64,000 nt of DNA from Gordionus sp. m RMFG-2023 (GCF_954871325.1 NC_088778.1:12099882-12163881); one strand, 5' to 3'; numbered from the stretch's first letter, positions 35,901-47,395 are shown. The notes: a model not told the origin generated them from the sequence alone. Made by a program: numbers and translations.

Positions 35901-36316
35901 CAGAGACCTTCGTGGGCCTTAATTTTTTGACCAAGCCCGGCCCGGCTCATATTTAATGTTAAAAAAAATCCCAAGCCTGGCCCAAACCCATAATAAGTTT
36001 CACAAAAATTTCCAAAGCCCGGCCCAAGCCCATATATAAAAATTTAACTTTTTTTTACTTAATGAAAATTAACAATATTTAAATATATTTAGGTAATCAT
36101 TATGTTTACAATACTAAATTTTATTATTATTAGAAGAAAAAAAGGCAATATTTTATTAAATTAGTAACTGTTTTAAATAATCTAAATTTAAATATAATAA
36201 TTTTAGGCCCAAGCCCAGTCCAAGCTCATTAAAATTTTTTTTTTAAAACCCAGGCCCGGCCCAGACCCGCTAGAAAATATGATATTAGACCCATATACGG
36301 CCCATGAAGGTCACTG
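35901..36316. mobile_element. 416-base CAGAGACC-type hAT MITE
   Basis: Ends CAGAGACCTTCGTGGGCC and, inverted, CAGTGACCTTCATGGGCC. Flanked by a perfect 8-base duplication ATCCTTGT (35893-35900, 36317-36324). Subterminal regions are rich in AGCCCGGCCC motifs. It has no coding capacity. Worn relatives are at 28118-28450 and 36540-36592. Confidence 0.85.
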
Positions 36317-36324
36317 ATCCTTGT

Positions 36325-36924
36325 TGCTTTTAATTTGATCAAATATCATCTAAAATAATAAGTTGAATAATTAATTTGATATTATACTAGAAATTATTTC
36401 TAAGAATCGATAAAATATAAACAAGAAATATGATAAGTGAATTAATGTGATCTATTGTTCTATGATACACATTTTCTAATAGATAATAATGGCGATATTT
36501 TTTTTAAATATATTTTAGGCAGATATTTTAAAAAAAATACGCCCGGCTCTTGTACCTGGGCCGAGCTTAGTGCCGGGCCTGCAGGTATCTGACTTATACT
36601 ATTATATTCTTATTATTATTTTTTTATAATATCGTATCATTCAAATTTATCTGATATTAAATTAGTATACCATTTCTTCAACTTTTTTTATATACTTAAA
36701 AGATTGTATACTTTATGTCGTAAAAGCTAATCTTAAAAAAAATTAACGTCTTCATTTATTTTTAAAATTCTGAAAATGATGATCAAGAAAAAATGTGAGG
36801 GTTTTTATTGAGGCAGATATTATCGCCTAAAAATACCACGTAAATTCGGAAGAGGAAAAGGGTATTTAAATAATGGTTTTAAGATTAAAATGTCTGCGTA
36901 TATCTTATTTAATTTTTATTATTA
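36325..36924. other. spacer with a MITE end fragment
   Basis: 36540-36592 carries CGCCCGGCTC and GCCGGGCCTGCAGGTATC, an isolated right end of the CAGAGACC family. Nothing else is recognised before the sulfotransferase stop codon. Confidence 0.45.
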
Positions 36925-38073
36925 TCAAATATTATAAAACTGTTGCATCCAAACGTTGGAATCATTTTGATAGAATTTTCGATAAAAAGGTGTATAACTA
37001 TATAATTTAGTGATTGGTAAAGGTGAATGTAAATGGTTAAAGCTCTTGGCCCTGTTATAACCAAGAAATTCCATATATAAGCCACAACCTTTTTCAATAT
37101 TGATAATAGTATCGTAATTCAAGTCATAGATCCATGATTTGAATACTTCTTTTGATATTTTCATGGTCGAGTATGGTGACATGTTAGCATTACTAGTGTA
37201 TAAATGAACAAAATTTAAAACATTTTGATATAACCGCAAAGACAAAAATTTATATATAGTTAATAAAGATTGAAACGGGAATTCGGCAGCATCTTCATAT
37301 CTGACAATCAAATAATCTAAACTGGATAATGTAACATTTTTATTATTATGTTGATAGGTTTTTTTCCAACCAAAGAAATTTAAGGCTTCTTTTATGTCTG
37401 TATATAAGAATTTACAAATTTTTAATATATCCAAATCTTTTTTATCGAATGACTCCTGGTCATGTTCTATTACTATTTTTTGCCTCGATGCCACAATACC
37501 CCTAGGGTCTCTAACCACATGTATTATGTTCAGAGCACCAAAATCAAATTTAACAGACCTCTCCAATCTATATTCACTTTCCTCTTTTTTTCTACTATGC
37601 GTCAGGTCCTTTATGGAAAATCTAATGACCTTGGCCATTCTTGTTTGGTAAGTTTTGCATTTATTTTCCATCCTAGCTATATAGTCTTCTTTACCCTTTT
37701 CCATTTTATTATTATAGTTGTAATCTAATTTCGAATTTACTGCTTTTGCAACATCGTTTTCATCAACAATCTCTTTATTGTCGTCCCTATTAAAAAACGA
37801 GCTTCTCTGTTTGAAAGTAACAGTTGTTGGTGATAAATTACCGTCTTCGCTTATGTAATCTCTCACATCCTTGTTTTCGATGTAATTACAGGATAATAAA
37901 CCTTTAAGGTAACGCCATTTGTCGTAACTATTTGTGTTGGGTTTTACAATAGATAAAAACTGCAAGGGTTCATAATAATAAAGAACTTCTTGATTAGCCG
38001 CTATCAATTCTGAAATGTATGATGCTCCGCTTCGATAATATCCCAAAACGATTATGAGGGTTATGTTTTGCAT
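36925..38073 (-). CDS. carbohydrate 6-O-sulfotransferase (CHST family)
   Basis: Predicted Golgi enzyme moving sulfate from PAPS to the 6-hydroxyl of galactose, GalNAc or GlcNAc in glycans. From the first ATG the frame is 382 residues with no intron. Visible motifs: the 5'-phosphosulfate loop LGYYRSGASYISELI near the N-terminus, the 3'-phosphate site IIHVVRDPRGIVASRQ about halfway, VRYEDAAEFPFQSL, and a C-terminal block IEKGCGLYMEFLGYNRA as in CHST1-7. The type II membrane anchor normally found upstream is missing. The frame runs four codons past the first ATG to an AG (TTTTGTAG) that looks like a splice acceptor, so an anchor-coding exon probably lies further upstream. An AATAAA follows the TGA stop within about 15 bases. 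Which sugar is the acceptor cannot be read from the sequence. Confidence 0.8.
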   Translation of the reverse strand: MQNITLIIVLGYYRSGASYISELIAANQEVLYYYEPLQFLSIVKPNTNSYDKWRYLKGLLSCNYIENKDVRDYISEDGNLSPTTVTFKQRSSFFNRDDNKEIVDENDVAKAVNSKLDYNYNNKMEKGKEDYIARMENKCKTYQTRMAKVIRFSIKDLTHSRKKEESEYRLERSVKFDFGALNIIHVVRDPRGIVASRQKIVIEHDQESFDKKDLDILKICKFLYTDIKEALNFFGWKKTYQHNNKNVTLSSLDYLIVRYEDAAEFPFQSLLTIYKFLSLRLYQNVLNFVHLYTSNANMSPYSTMKISKEVFKSWIYDLNYDTIINIEKGCGLYMEFLGYNRAKSFNHLHSPLPITKLYSYTPFYRKFYQNDSNVWMQQFYNI

Positions 38074-38085
38074 TTTGCTGTTCAC

Positions 38086-38520
38086 TACAAAATTGGACTT
38101 ATGATCGGAATTAATTTATAAATTTATAAAAGATTATATATTTTAAATTTAAATAATAATGAATATTTATTAAATATGATTTTTTTTTCCCATATTTTTA
38201 AAAAAATATATAATGAATCAAGTTTATCCATATAAACCTTTTATTTTAAAACAAAAGGTGAGGCATTGTTTATCTACCATATATATAACTATTATGTAGA
38301 TTTAAATTGAAATATTTCTTCATTATTTAAAAATACACAAAAATCATGATTACTTCCAGTTCCTTCCATAGGTAGGAACTATCATACATTTTTATCCCGT
38401 ACTTATTTAACTCTTATATTATCTTTATCTTTTCATAATATCACGGAACAGTTTATTTACAAATCTCTTATAATTATTAATTAATATAAATAATACCTAA
38501 CCTATAAATATTACAAAAGT
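38086..38520. other. upstream region of the sulfotransferase
   Basis: AT-rich. It may contain the missing first exon or its intron, but I found no frame encoding a hydrophobic anchor with a fitting donor. Confidence 0.35.
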
Positions 38521-39390
38521 ATTATTGCTGCAAACGTTACTTCAAAAAATAAACGCCTCACTTGTCACGTTTGGAAAAAGGAACGCAATACAGTTACTTC
38601 GTTTTTGTGAAAAAGGAACGAGTTGCTTAAAAATTTTAAATATTATATATAAATTTCTTTTTAGTTATTCTTTTTCTCCTTAGATAATAATAATTAAATT
38701 AATTATACAAAAATAATATATTATAAGAAAAGATTTTTTTTGCAATAATTTTTTATTTATTTTTCAGCAATTGATTTTCAAAATTTTCATCAGATAAAAA
38801 AGAGCGCTTAGTGCTCAACATAGCTTTGGCTATGCTAAATAAACGTTCTGGGGAGGATGAGAGAGTTGTATTATATTTAATAAATAAAAACTTATTAAAA
38901 ATACTTAAAGAATGATCTTTTCAAAAAAAAATTATTAGATCATCATTATAAGATTTTTTATCAAAAGTTAATATGCTATGTTCTTTACTTAAAAACAGTC
39001 TCATTTTTGTTTTTCATATTTGTTAAGATCGATTTTTAAAGTTGAAATATTTAAATTAGGACACAATCTACACTTTAGATTCGGTGCCCTTATATCTATA
39101 TTTGTGTAAAAAAAGTTCCATATTATAGTCAGCAATGAGTATCATCTTAATCGGAAGAAATAAGTACTATTGATATATATATATTCTTTACAATCAAAAT
39201 TGGATTATTATAGAATATAAATTAATATACCTTAATTGATTCAATATTAGATTAACAATTTTGACTTTATAAATTTCAAGAATGTAAAAATAAAAGTGAA
39301 GAACTTTGGTGGTTAATCTGAATTAAAAACTCGACTTAAATTATTTATAAAATTTAAAAAACATAAATATTATAATAAAATATCTTTTTC
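38521..39390 (-). mobile_element. hAT relic with dimerisation domain, cut by the next element
   Basis: The left edge has GCTGCAAACGTTAC and AACGAGTTGC, an end type shared with 60590-60650. On the minus strand at about 38770-38900 SPERLFSIAKAMLSTKRSFL can be read, followed by SDENFENQLLK, the hATC domain. 39030-39370 matches 60225-60560. The match stops abruptly at 39391, where the long-inverted-repeat element begins. Confidence 0.55.
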
Positions 39391-41366
39391 CCCATATTCC
39401 ACGTCAAATCAATCACGATAAGGCCGACCCCTTTTAAAATTGTTAATAATTTCTGGAATTATTTAGATAGTTAAGAAAATGAGAAAGCTGTTTATTTTAG
39501 CTCGCTAGGGTTCCCGAGAAATAGGGGCTCAAAGGTCCAAAAAAGAGCCACTTTGAAATCTGTAAAATTTAAAATGCTTATATCTCAAAAACTATTTATA
39601 GAATAAAAATATAATATATCAAATTGTAGTAAAAAAAAATCTCCAAAGAGCTATCAAAAAACTAAAAATTGGCGCCAATTTGAGCCGTTAACTTCCGGTT
39701 TACCTATTTTGTTTACCTGTGTTTTTAAACAAAAAAGGGAGTTTGTTTTCGAAATTTTTTATTGATCTTTATTTAGACACCTTTGCTAAATATATATATG
39801 ATGTCAAAACCTTGGCGACGCTATCGACTCCAAAAATTAATGTAAAAAATAGATGGCGCTTTATGAAATTATGAATTATTGTTAAAATTTTGCTGCTAAC
39901 TAATCAATAACCGGATATTTTCACTTTTTATACTAAAATATTTTGAATTTCTATTAAATATACTAATTAAATTGAGGAGCAGGGTGGGTAAATGCTTATT
40001 AGACACTTAATAATGTAACAAATTTCTAATAATAAATATCTTTCATATAATTTTTTAATTTTTAAGGTGTCTAAAATTTCATCCAATTTTTCATCATTTG
40101 ATAAAGATAATGGTATAATTTTAGTCGTTATTTTTTTACTCTATATATTTTTTTCTTCGAATATTTCTTTTCACATAAGCGTTTTCTCTTAATGAGAGAT
40201 TCCCCTATAGATTGTAGGGATATATTAATGTTATCAATAGCCTCTTGATTAATTATATGAGGGGGAGAATCAATATCTATAGTGTAATTTGAAGTATAAG
40301 GAATGTTTGTATTAACATATCTAAATTGAATGGTAAATTTTTTTGGGTCATCCAGGGTAGAATTTTTCTTAGATTCACGCGATAATAAGCATGCCTCTGT
40401 AGATTAAATAGGTTGCAACATTTTAATATTTGGTACGTCCATCTGTGATATAAAATAAAATTTTAATTGAGATGGACCTAGAATATATGTTTTTGCACTC
40501 TCCAAATCCAGAATGTTATTGGTAGACAGACGATAAAATAATAAGCTGCAGACTGGTTGAATTATTTAAAATTAATCTGAACGGATAAGTTAAAAATATT
40601 ACGCAGAAAGAGAGATCGTTTTCAACAGTTTATTTTGTAAAATATAATCGATAATATGCTTAATAAAATATTCGTTTTTACTGCAGTTGTTATACATTAT
40701 CGAGCTAATAAGTCATTCGCTACAGTAGCAAAGTAGAGATCTAAAAAAATGTAAAACTTTTTAAGGATGGTGGAAGGGGGGGGGGACCGGAAAATTTTAT
40801 TACATTTCTTATAAACGTATTAATATTGTCATTTTCCTTAAGAATAATATTTTTCAACCATTAGCGCCTTCTTCAATATTTGGTAAAAATGTATATTTCG
40901 GAAAAGTCGATAGCGTCGCCAAGGTTTTGACATCGTATATATATTTATAAAAGGTGTTTAAATAAAAAACAAAAAAAAAATTTCGAAAACAAATTCCCTT
41001 TTTTGTTTAAAAATACAGGTAAAGCAATATAGGTAAACCGGAAGTTAAGGACTCAAATTGGCGCCAATTTTTATTATGTTTTTGATAGCCCTTTAGAGAT
41101 TTTTTTATATACAATATAATATATTACATATTATTTCACTATAAATAGTTTTTGAGATATAAGCATTTTAAAAATTTTACAGATTTTAAAGTGGCTCTTT
41201 TTTGCACTTTTGAACCCTATATCTCGGGAACCAGGTGTGCTAGCGAGCTAATATAAACGGCTTTCTCATTTATATACCTATCTAAATAATTCCAAAAATT
41301 TTTAACAATTTTAAAAGGGGTCGACCGAAAATGTGCCTTTTTTGATCGATTTGACAAGGAATGGCC
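39391..41366. mobile_element. 2 kb element with inverted repeats of about 450 bases
   Basis: 39396-39836 and 40903-41366 are long inverted repeats sharing, among others, AAATTGGCGCCAATTT, ACTTCCGGTTTACCTAT, GTTTTGACATC and GGCGACGCTATCGA. The right terminus read inward is GGCCATTCCTTGTCAAATCG; the copy at the window's right edge starts GGGCCATTCCACGTCAAATC. CCCATATT on the left and CTCATATT on the right may be a target duplication of about 8 bases, which would suit a Mutator-like element, but the left terminal bases look lost. The superfamily is not settled. Confidence 0.7.
40128..40442 (-). pseudogene. unassigned frame inside the long-inverted-repeat element
   Basis: The minus-strand frame starts MDVPNIKMLQPI, has one in-frame TAA, then continues STEACLLSRESKKNSTLDD and KKFTIQFRYVNTNIPYTSNY, ending in a Lys/Arg-rich tail KRKRLCEKKYSKKKIYRVKK with a stop. 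Composition is protein-like and the tail resembles a nuclear localisation signal. CAG directly precedes the ATG, so it could be an exon. I do not recognise the family. It may be a remnant of the element's transposase or an unrelated captured piece. Confidence 0.35.
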
Positions 41367-41806
41367 TCATATTAACATGACACCAATAAAAGTATCTAGC
41401 CTGGCAACTTATGCAAATTCGGACCGCGCCTGACAAAAATATTATGGGTCGTTGATCTTTAGCATTTTGTTTTAATTTATTTACGAATTTTATGTATAAT
41501 AGAGCATTGATTGATCTGAAGCTAGGCATCATAATAAATAAATTAGGTCGGGTCAAAAAAAATCAAATTTTCAATTATCTTTTGTTAGATAAAATAATTA
41601 GAATGAATAATTAATAGAGAGCTTATAGTTTTTTTTAAAAATATAGTTTTCGTTGTTCAAATTACGGCATGCAAAAATTAAAAATTAAATAGATATTTTT
41701 TTTAAAAAATATAGTTTTATTTTGATAATAAAAATTTTTTAAATGTAAATATGTATTCAAAATAATACTATAATATGAATATATATATGTCGTAAATTTT
41801 AATTTT
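41367..41806. other. no supported gene
   Basis: A minus-strand frame at 41311-41556 overlaps the repeat end and shows no family features. The rest is AT-rich spacer. Confidence 0.4.
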
Positions 41807-42005
41807 GAGCCGATTTTAAAAAACGGCTAGCTCAATATTTTATTAGGAAAATTATTATGCAAACCTTAAGATTTTGCTCATTGGTGGCACAAAGATTTGA
41901 ACATCTAATAACGAAATCTCGAGGCTTAGACGGCATTTTTCTGGCTAAAATATTGAGTTAGCCATTTTTAAAAATAGGCCCAAATCGAGCCGATTAACAA
42001 CACTA
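41807..42005 (+). mobile_element. hAT-type MITE, third family copy
   Basis: Arms GAGCCGATTTTAAA / inverted GGCTCGATTTGGGCC and ACGGCTAGCTCAATATTTT / AAAATATTGAGTTAGCC. The right end AACAACACTA is intact; the left terminal dozen bases are lost, so no target duplication can be read. Confidence 0.6.
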
Positions 42006-42015
42006 ATCAGAGTAT

Positions 42016-42330
42016 CCATATCGATATTTTATGTTGAAAAATATTCCTGTCCCCCCAAGACCTAGACCCGCCCACTTAGAGTGATAATTATTACTACAAT
42101 CAAATGATATTTTCTTTTATTTGATACCCATATCAATATTTTTTATTTTTTACCCTCACCCCCCACCTAGACCAAGTACTACCCATCATGACCAAGATAG
42201 AAGACTTTCAGTCAAAAAATAATAAAATTAGCTATTATTTGATACCTATATCGATATTTTGTTTTAATAAAAATATTCCTGACCCCCCAGACCTAGACTC
42301 ACCCATTAAGTGGAAGAAATTGACCTCCAG
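42016..42330 (+). repeat. three degenerate tandem units of about 110 bases
   Basis: Each unit contains TTTGATACCTATATCGATAT-like sequence followed by a C-rich segment such as GACCCCCCAGACCTAGAC. Units start near 42016, 42113 and 42234 and are heavily diverged. Confidence 0.55.
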
Positions 42331-42960
42331 TTGAATAGATCTTTTGATTAGCTATCGATTGCTACCCTATATTACACAAATCTTATTTCATAAGGCCAAA
42401 AAAACAAAATTGAAAATTAATAAATAACAATAAAATTATAAAGAAATAAAACGAAATGCGAGTAAAACACTTTTTAAAATAAGATTACTCTTTATCACGG
42501 TTATAACGTGATAATACCGTATTAATTCCTTAACCTAGAACCATAATTTTTTATTTATCCCTTTAAAACCCATGATGATCCCTGATAATTCTGATCCCTT
42601 TAAAAATTAAGACAATAAAAAAAATATATAAAATAATAATATATATAAAAAAGAATGCCATGTGTGTTGAAATAAGAGGGAAAAGGGAGTGTTTTGAAGA
42701 AACACTTGTAATTCCCTTTTAGGATTTCAAATTAAATTTTTTCTTTGAGGAAAAGGCACTCATTTTTAACCTCCGTCCTTATTAAAAAATTTTTACCCAA
42801 TTGATTTAAAAATTTTAAGGATTGGGGACCGGGGTTTCCCAAAACACTAAAAATTAGAGGGATAAAAATAAAAGAATTTAAAATATTTATTGCCTTAGAA
42901 TTCTAAGAGGTCAGAGTTTCTATTAACGGGAAATGAGGTAACACATGACACATTTCAGAC
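42331..42960. other. no gene seen
   Basis: AT-rich spacer. TAACGTGATAATACCGTATTA at 42505 recurs inverted near 44250 (AATACGGTATTATCACGTTA), which hints at a worn inverted repeat about 1.7 kb apart. Confidence 0.4.
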
Positions 42961-42986
42961 AAGTCTTTTGCCGATGAACCAAGATG

Positions 42987-43277
42987 TTAAAGACATAAAA
43001 TCAAAGATTCGCCGATCTGCCTATTTAGATTGTCATGTCGCAAAACAGCCCCTGACTTTAAAGAAGAGAAACAATGTCTAGAAAATGAATCATTTTGCTT
43101 ATTGCAAGAAGCACAGATGTCAACAGACGGGAGATAACCTAGACTATGGCCAATGGCCAATTTTAACCTCATCGTTTGTGAGTAACATTTCCTTTTTTCC
43201 CTCGGGATCGCATCTAGCCATTCATGACTGTTATTTTTTTGCGTTTCTGAGTAATCATAGCTAGATCGGGACAACAA
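42987..43277 (-). pseudogene. LINE-type retroelement C-terminal domain
   Basis: The minus-strand frame reads SHEWLDAIPREKRKCYSQTM, RLKLAIGHSLGYLP, CASCNKQNDSFSRHCFSSLK and RHDNLNRQI. The pattern W.xALP...R...G..LG.....C.CG...D..H...C......RHN.LN..I is the zinc-binding tail found after reverse transcriptase in a group of invertebrate non-LTR elements. A poly(A)-signal-like AATAAA lies downstream. Only this domain survives. Confidence 0.5.
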
Positions 43278-43564
43278 AGTTTTTCAAATGCACATTGAAA
43301 CATGGAAACTAGAAAGTTCTTTAAATGGCTGGAAGCGGGGTGCTCATATCCTTGGACTAGAGTAAGTATGTTTGTTTTTTTAATATTAATATAATAAGGG
43401 ATTAGTTGTTTTTATGATTAGTTTATTTTTTTTATTAAAAATTTTAATTTTTTAAAATAATTTTTAAAATATTTTTTTCTAAATTATGTGAATGAATAGA
43501 GGGTTCATAAGAGCTTTATTATTTATTTTAAAAATATATATGCCGTAATTTTTATGGGGATCAG

Positions 43565-43900
43565 AAAAGGCGCGTAGCCAAGAATTTTCTACGAGAGGGG
43601 GGGGGGGTAGTTTTTTAAAATATTTTAATGATTTTTTTTGGAGCATTAATAATTTATTAGAACTAATGTAGCAAACAAACGTGTTCAAATTGAACTTGTT
43701 CGTTTTTTACGTCCGTTCAATAAAAAATGTTCTAGTTTTAATTCATATTAAAATAAATAATATTAATCCAAATTTTTTAAGGAAAAGGGGTTATTTTTTA
43801 ATCTGCTATTTTCGTTATCACATTTCAACTTTTTGACGAGCCACTATTTTTGTCTTATAGTATAATTTATTAATTTGAATGTTAAAAGTTTTTATATATT
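43565..43900 (+). repeat. two hAT end fragments
   Basis: 43568-43612 has GGCGCGTAGCCAAGAATTTTC then a G run, like the left end of CAGTGGCGTAGC-type elements. 43671-43900 has GTTCAAATTGAACTTGTTCG and matches the left part of the nested hAT at 20139 (ATTAATCC.CA.TTTTTTAA block). Confidence 0.5.
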
Positions 43901-44429
43901 GAAAATTAATAAGAATTTTAACAAATAATTTTTTATATACTTTAAACTATTAATTAAAATTCAGTCTATTTGGATATCTGGACATTAATACACACTATAA
44001 ATTTTATCATCATTATAGAGATAAATTAAATAGAATTTTTTTGGTTGATAAAATTTTCTTATATCCATAAGGTTTAAAATATGTAAGAAAATAAACATTA
44101 AATTACAAGAAATAACTATTTAAATTAATTTTCTTTTTGCTTAGAATAGAATATACCTATTTGAAATATTTGGCTACACGCATGGATCAGAACCATCCAG
44201 GATCATCACAGGTTTTAAAGGGATAACTAAAAAATGGATTATAAGTTAAGGAATGATAATACGGTATTATCACGTTAGGATTTTAAAAATTGCCAATAAT
44301 GATTTTACCAAGTTTCGAGATTAAATTACAATTCAAGATAATGATTAAAAATATGAGAAAAAAACCTAATGATATTGTAGTTTGTAATGTTGTTCTCATT
44401 TAAATAGGGTTATATTATTTGTCATGCCC

Positions 44430-45010
44430 GCCTTTATAATTTTTCCCCGGTCTCACCCCAAATTAGCTTTTTCTGGCCCCGGCCCTGGATTGGCCATATA
44501 AAAAAATACATATAAAGGAGCCCTTCGCCTTGGCTGTAATGCTGTAGTTCCCTCCATTGCATCGATTGTAGCCAGCCCATCGAATTGAAGCTCAACATAC
44601 CTTGCACTGCAAGTTCTCCCGTGGTCAACAACATTGTCATAAATCTATTGACAACATTCTCCTAGCTGCTCTTAAATAGTTAATATTCCATCCACCCTCG
44701 CCCTCATTCCCTGGACTAATTGTCTCCCGCTTACTTAAGACTATACTTATGTCGATTTTGCAGCAAGTCCAACCTCTCATTTTCTGGCACCGAAAAGGCA
44801 GAAATCCTCAAAAAAAATAAATACGCTGACCTCACCATCATTGTGTTTACCAATCGTTACCAATACCCCAGGCATGTTTGGAAGTGAGGCCCTCAATTTC
44901 ATTAAAACCATAGGGAAAAAATAAGACAAATCTCAAGGACCCCAATGAAAGATTTTACCTTTGTCAGCAGATTTGTCTCGAAATCTGCCGGTCCAATTTT
45001 TTAAGCATTC
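44430..45010 (+). pseudogene. decayed non-LTR-like retroelement segment
   Basis: GC-richer than its surroundings. Plus-strand pieces include EAQHTLHCKFSRGQQHC and DPNERFYLCQQICLEI, which recall a conserved C-terminal portion of an invertebrate reverse-transcribing repeat. Several frames are needed. The assignment is from memory of the pattern and is weak. Confidence 0.3.
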
Positions 45011-45611
45011 ACTTTTCTCTAGGATGATATGTACTTTTTTAAAATAATTTTTTTTAAGTTCTTTTTTATGTTTTTCTTCATCAGATTATATTTAATTTTT
45101 AATATATCCTTATTTGTTTTTTTTAAATATATTTTTAATCCAATAGTGCTTAAATAAATGTTTATGTTTTAAAATAAAATAAGATATTCAAAAAAAATAT
45201 GATATATTAAATTTAAATTTATAATTAGAATTTAAAATAACCAAATTGTTGACATTTTCGTGTTCGCCCTTGGCCCTTTAATATTTTTGCGACCCGAGCC
45301 GGGTTTTGCAGATCTCTAACTTGTGGTAACTAAAAATTTAATTATTTTTGCATATAAAATTATTTATCATTTGTTTTAAAAAAATTTATTTATTTCAAAC
45401 TAATTTGAAAAAAATTTAAATATAATTTTCAGCAGGGATAGAAACCGAATCTGAATGAGCCTTGTAATAAGTATTATATTAACCGTTAATTTTTATCGAA
45501 CCTGAACCGTTAGATCATTTTCTATTCAAACCTGAACCGAACAGATATAAATACTTGAGAACCGGTTCGAACGACATGATTTTATGCTTATAAAATATTA
45601 TGGATAGTGAT
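45011..45611. other. spacer with a MITE end fragment
   Basis: 45263-45320 has GACCCGAGCCGGGTTTTGCA and AGATCTCTAA, an isolated end related to the CAGAGACC or hobo-like families. Nothing else is recognised. Confidence 0.4.
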
Positions 45612-46487
45612 GTAGCCAATATTTTTCTATAGTGGGGGGGGGGGGTGTTAAATGTTTTGGGGGGCTTCGCTACCAAATCCCGTATTGCCCGACCTTTAGC
45701 CTGCATCCCATAAAAATTATTATATATTACTGATTTTTCCATGGTTATCTTTATATCATATCCGTTAAAGTTGGCTGAGCAATTGGAAGCACTATATCTA
45801 AAATATGGCAATGTTTTGTGCTTTATTTGTGTCCGACTTTAACCAGTATATAGCATAATTGGAAAAATTTTTAGTAACAAGATTTTGGCCAACTTTACTA
45901 TTAAAAAGCGACTGAAAGCATTTATTGCAAATTTTATCAATGTTTAGTGCATAATTGTTTAATTTAATTCGTTTGGTAGACAGTATAAAGAAAAAAGAAA
46001 ATTTCCCAAATGGGCATCATGCTAATATGGAAAATATAATAAACTATTATCTGGCGTGCGCTAATATTTAGTACCTGATTACTTGTACTTTCAATTCCTC
46101 CAAATATGAGAACCCCCAACCCAAAGAAGAGTTATAAACAAAATGAAAACCACTACACCACGCTTTAAGCGTGAAGTGAGCCAAACTGTTGAAAACACTA
46201 CTTCTGAAACTTACATCAAATCATTGAGTAATGCTGATTACTTGTACTTTCAATTCCTCCAAATATGAGAACCCCCAACCCAAAGAAGAGTTATAAACAA
46301 AATGAAAACCACTACGCCACGCTTTAAGCGTGAAGTGAGCCAAACTGTTGAAAACACTACTTCTGAAACTTACATCAAATCATTGAGTAATGCTGATTAG
46401 TACATTTTATTATATTATTAAATTTATAATTAATTGTAAAAAAAATGGAGGAGGAGTTTACCCCAAATCCCCCCCCCCTTGTTTACG
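45612..46487. mobile_element. possible CAGTGGCGTAGC-type non-autonomous element
   Basis: Left end GTGATGTAGCCAATATTTTTC followed by a G run, and right end, read inward, CAATGGCGTAAACAAGGGGG. Target duplication not found. The interior contains the 159-base tandem duplication. Confidence 0.4.
46077..46394 (+). repeat. two nearly identical tandem units of 159 bases
   Basis: Units at 46077-46235 and 46236-46394 differ at a single noticed base (CACTACACCACG against CACTACGCCACG). Each holds the near-palindrome CACGCTTTAAGCGTG. Unit length is a multiple of three, and one frame reads MKTTTPRFKREVSQTVENTT then SETYIKSLSNADYLYFQFLQ before a stop. GC content is higher than in the flanks. The origin is unknown; a captured exon is possible. 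Confidence 0.85.
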
Positions 46488-47390
46488 CCATTGATTGTGT
46501 CATTTATTACTAGTTGATTATGAAAATTCTAATTTATATCCGAATTGTTTTAAAAATTATTATCATTCATATCCGAATTGTTTTAAAAATTTTTATCATT
46601 GAATTTTAATTGATAAGTATTAATCATAATTTTTATATATTTTTGTTTATTGCTATTTTACATATTTTTTAAATATTTTCCTTTTTTTTATATTTAATTT
46701 AAAAAAAATACTTTTTTGTATTTTTTATTTAAATATTTCTGAAAGTGTTTAGTATATATTTTAAATATTTTGTATTTATTACGATTCAGGCGAATAGAAG
46801 AAATACAAATACCTTTTCCTTTTTTTATTATAAATAAACATCTTATTAGTGTTATTAAAGTAGAGCGCTATTTTTTTACAGTTGCGGATCTTTAGCGAGC
46901 TACTTTAAAAAAAATAGCGGTAGCTGGCTATTAATTTAGAAAGTAGCGAAGTAGCTATATAATAAATACACATAAAAATTATTAAGATATATTTATAATT
47001 AATTCCAAAATCATAATCTTTTTAGTTAAATTAATTTTGAAATTTAAATTTATATTTTAAAATCTGCATTATAAAAGTTTTCAGAATAATTTAAACAGAA
47101 CATATAGACAAAGTAATTTCCAAGGAAAATAATAATATGGAATTTCCTTTTATTGAATTCGCAAAATATTTTAATCTTGATAAAAAAAATTAAAACAGGG
47201 TATAAATTTTATTGTAATATAACGGAAGGTTTTATCATCAAAAAAGACCAGTTCCTTCAACGAGAAAACATTTAAAAGGAATATATCAAGCAAATTTAGT
47301 TCCCATTAAATAGTCCTAAACAAAAAAAATGGGATCTCGCTTCTACTATAAAATTTTTAAAGTAAATTTGAAATAAATAATAGATGCTAG
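46488..47390. other. spacer with AAGTAGC-type fragment at 46856-46957
   Basis: 46856-46957 contains TAGTGTTATTAAAGTAGAGC and several AGTAGC motifs, probably one end of a lost hAT-like element. The remainder is very AT-rich with no gene. Confidence 0.4.
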
Positions 47391-47395
47391 GGTAG

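Noticed and set aside
37394-37728. Plus-strand frames of 85-88 codons
   Set aside because: They are shadows of the sulfotransferase coding strand.
42987-43277. Considered as a host zinc-binding protein gene
   Set aside because: The W.DA.P / G..LG / C.C....H...C / RHD.LN pattern fits the tail of a non-LTR retroelement better, and no neighbouring host exons were found.
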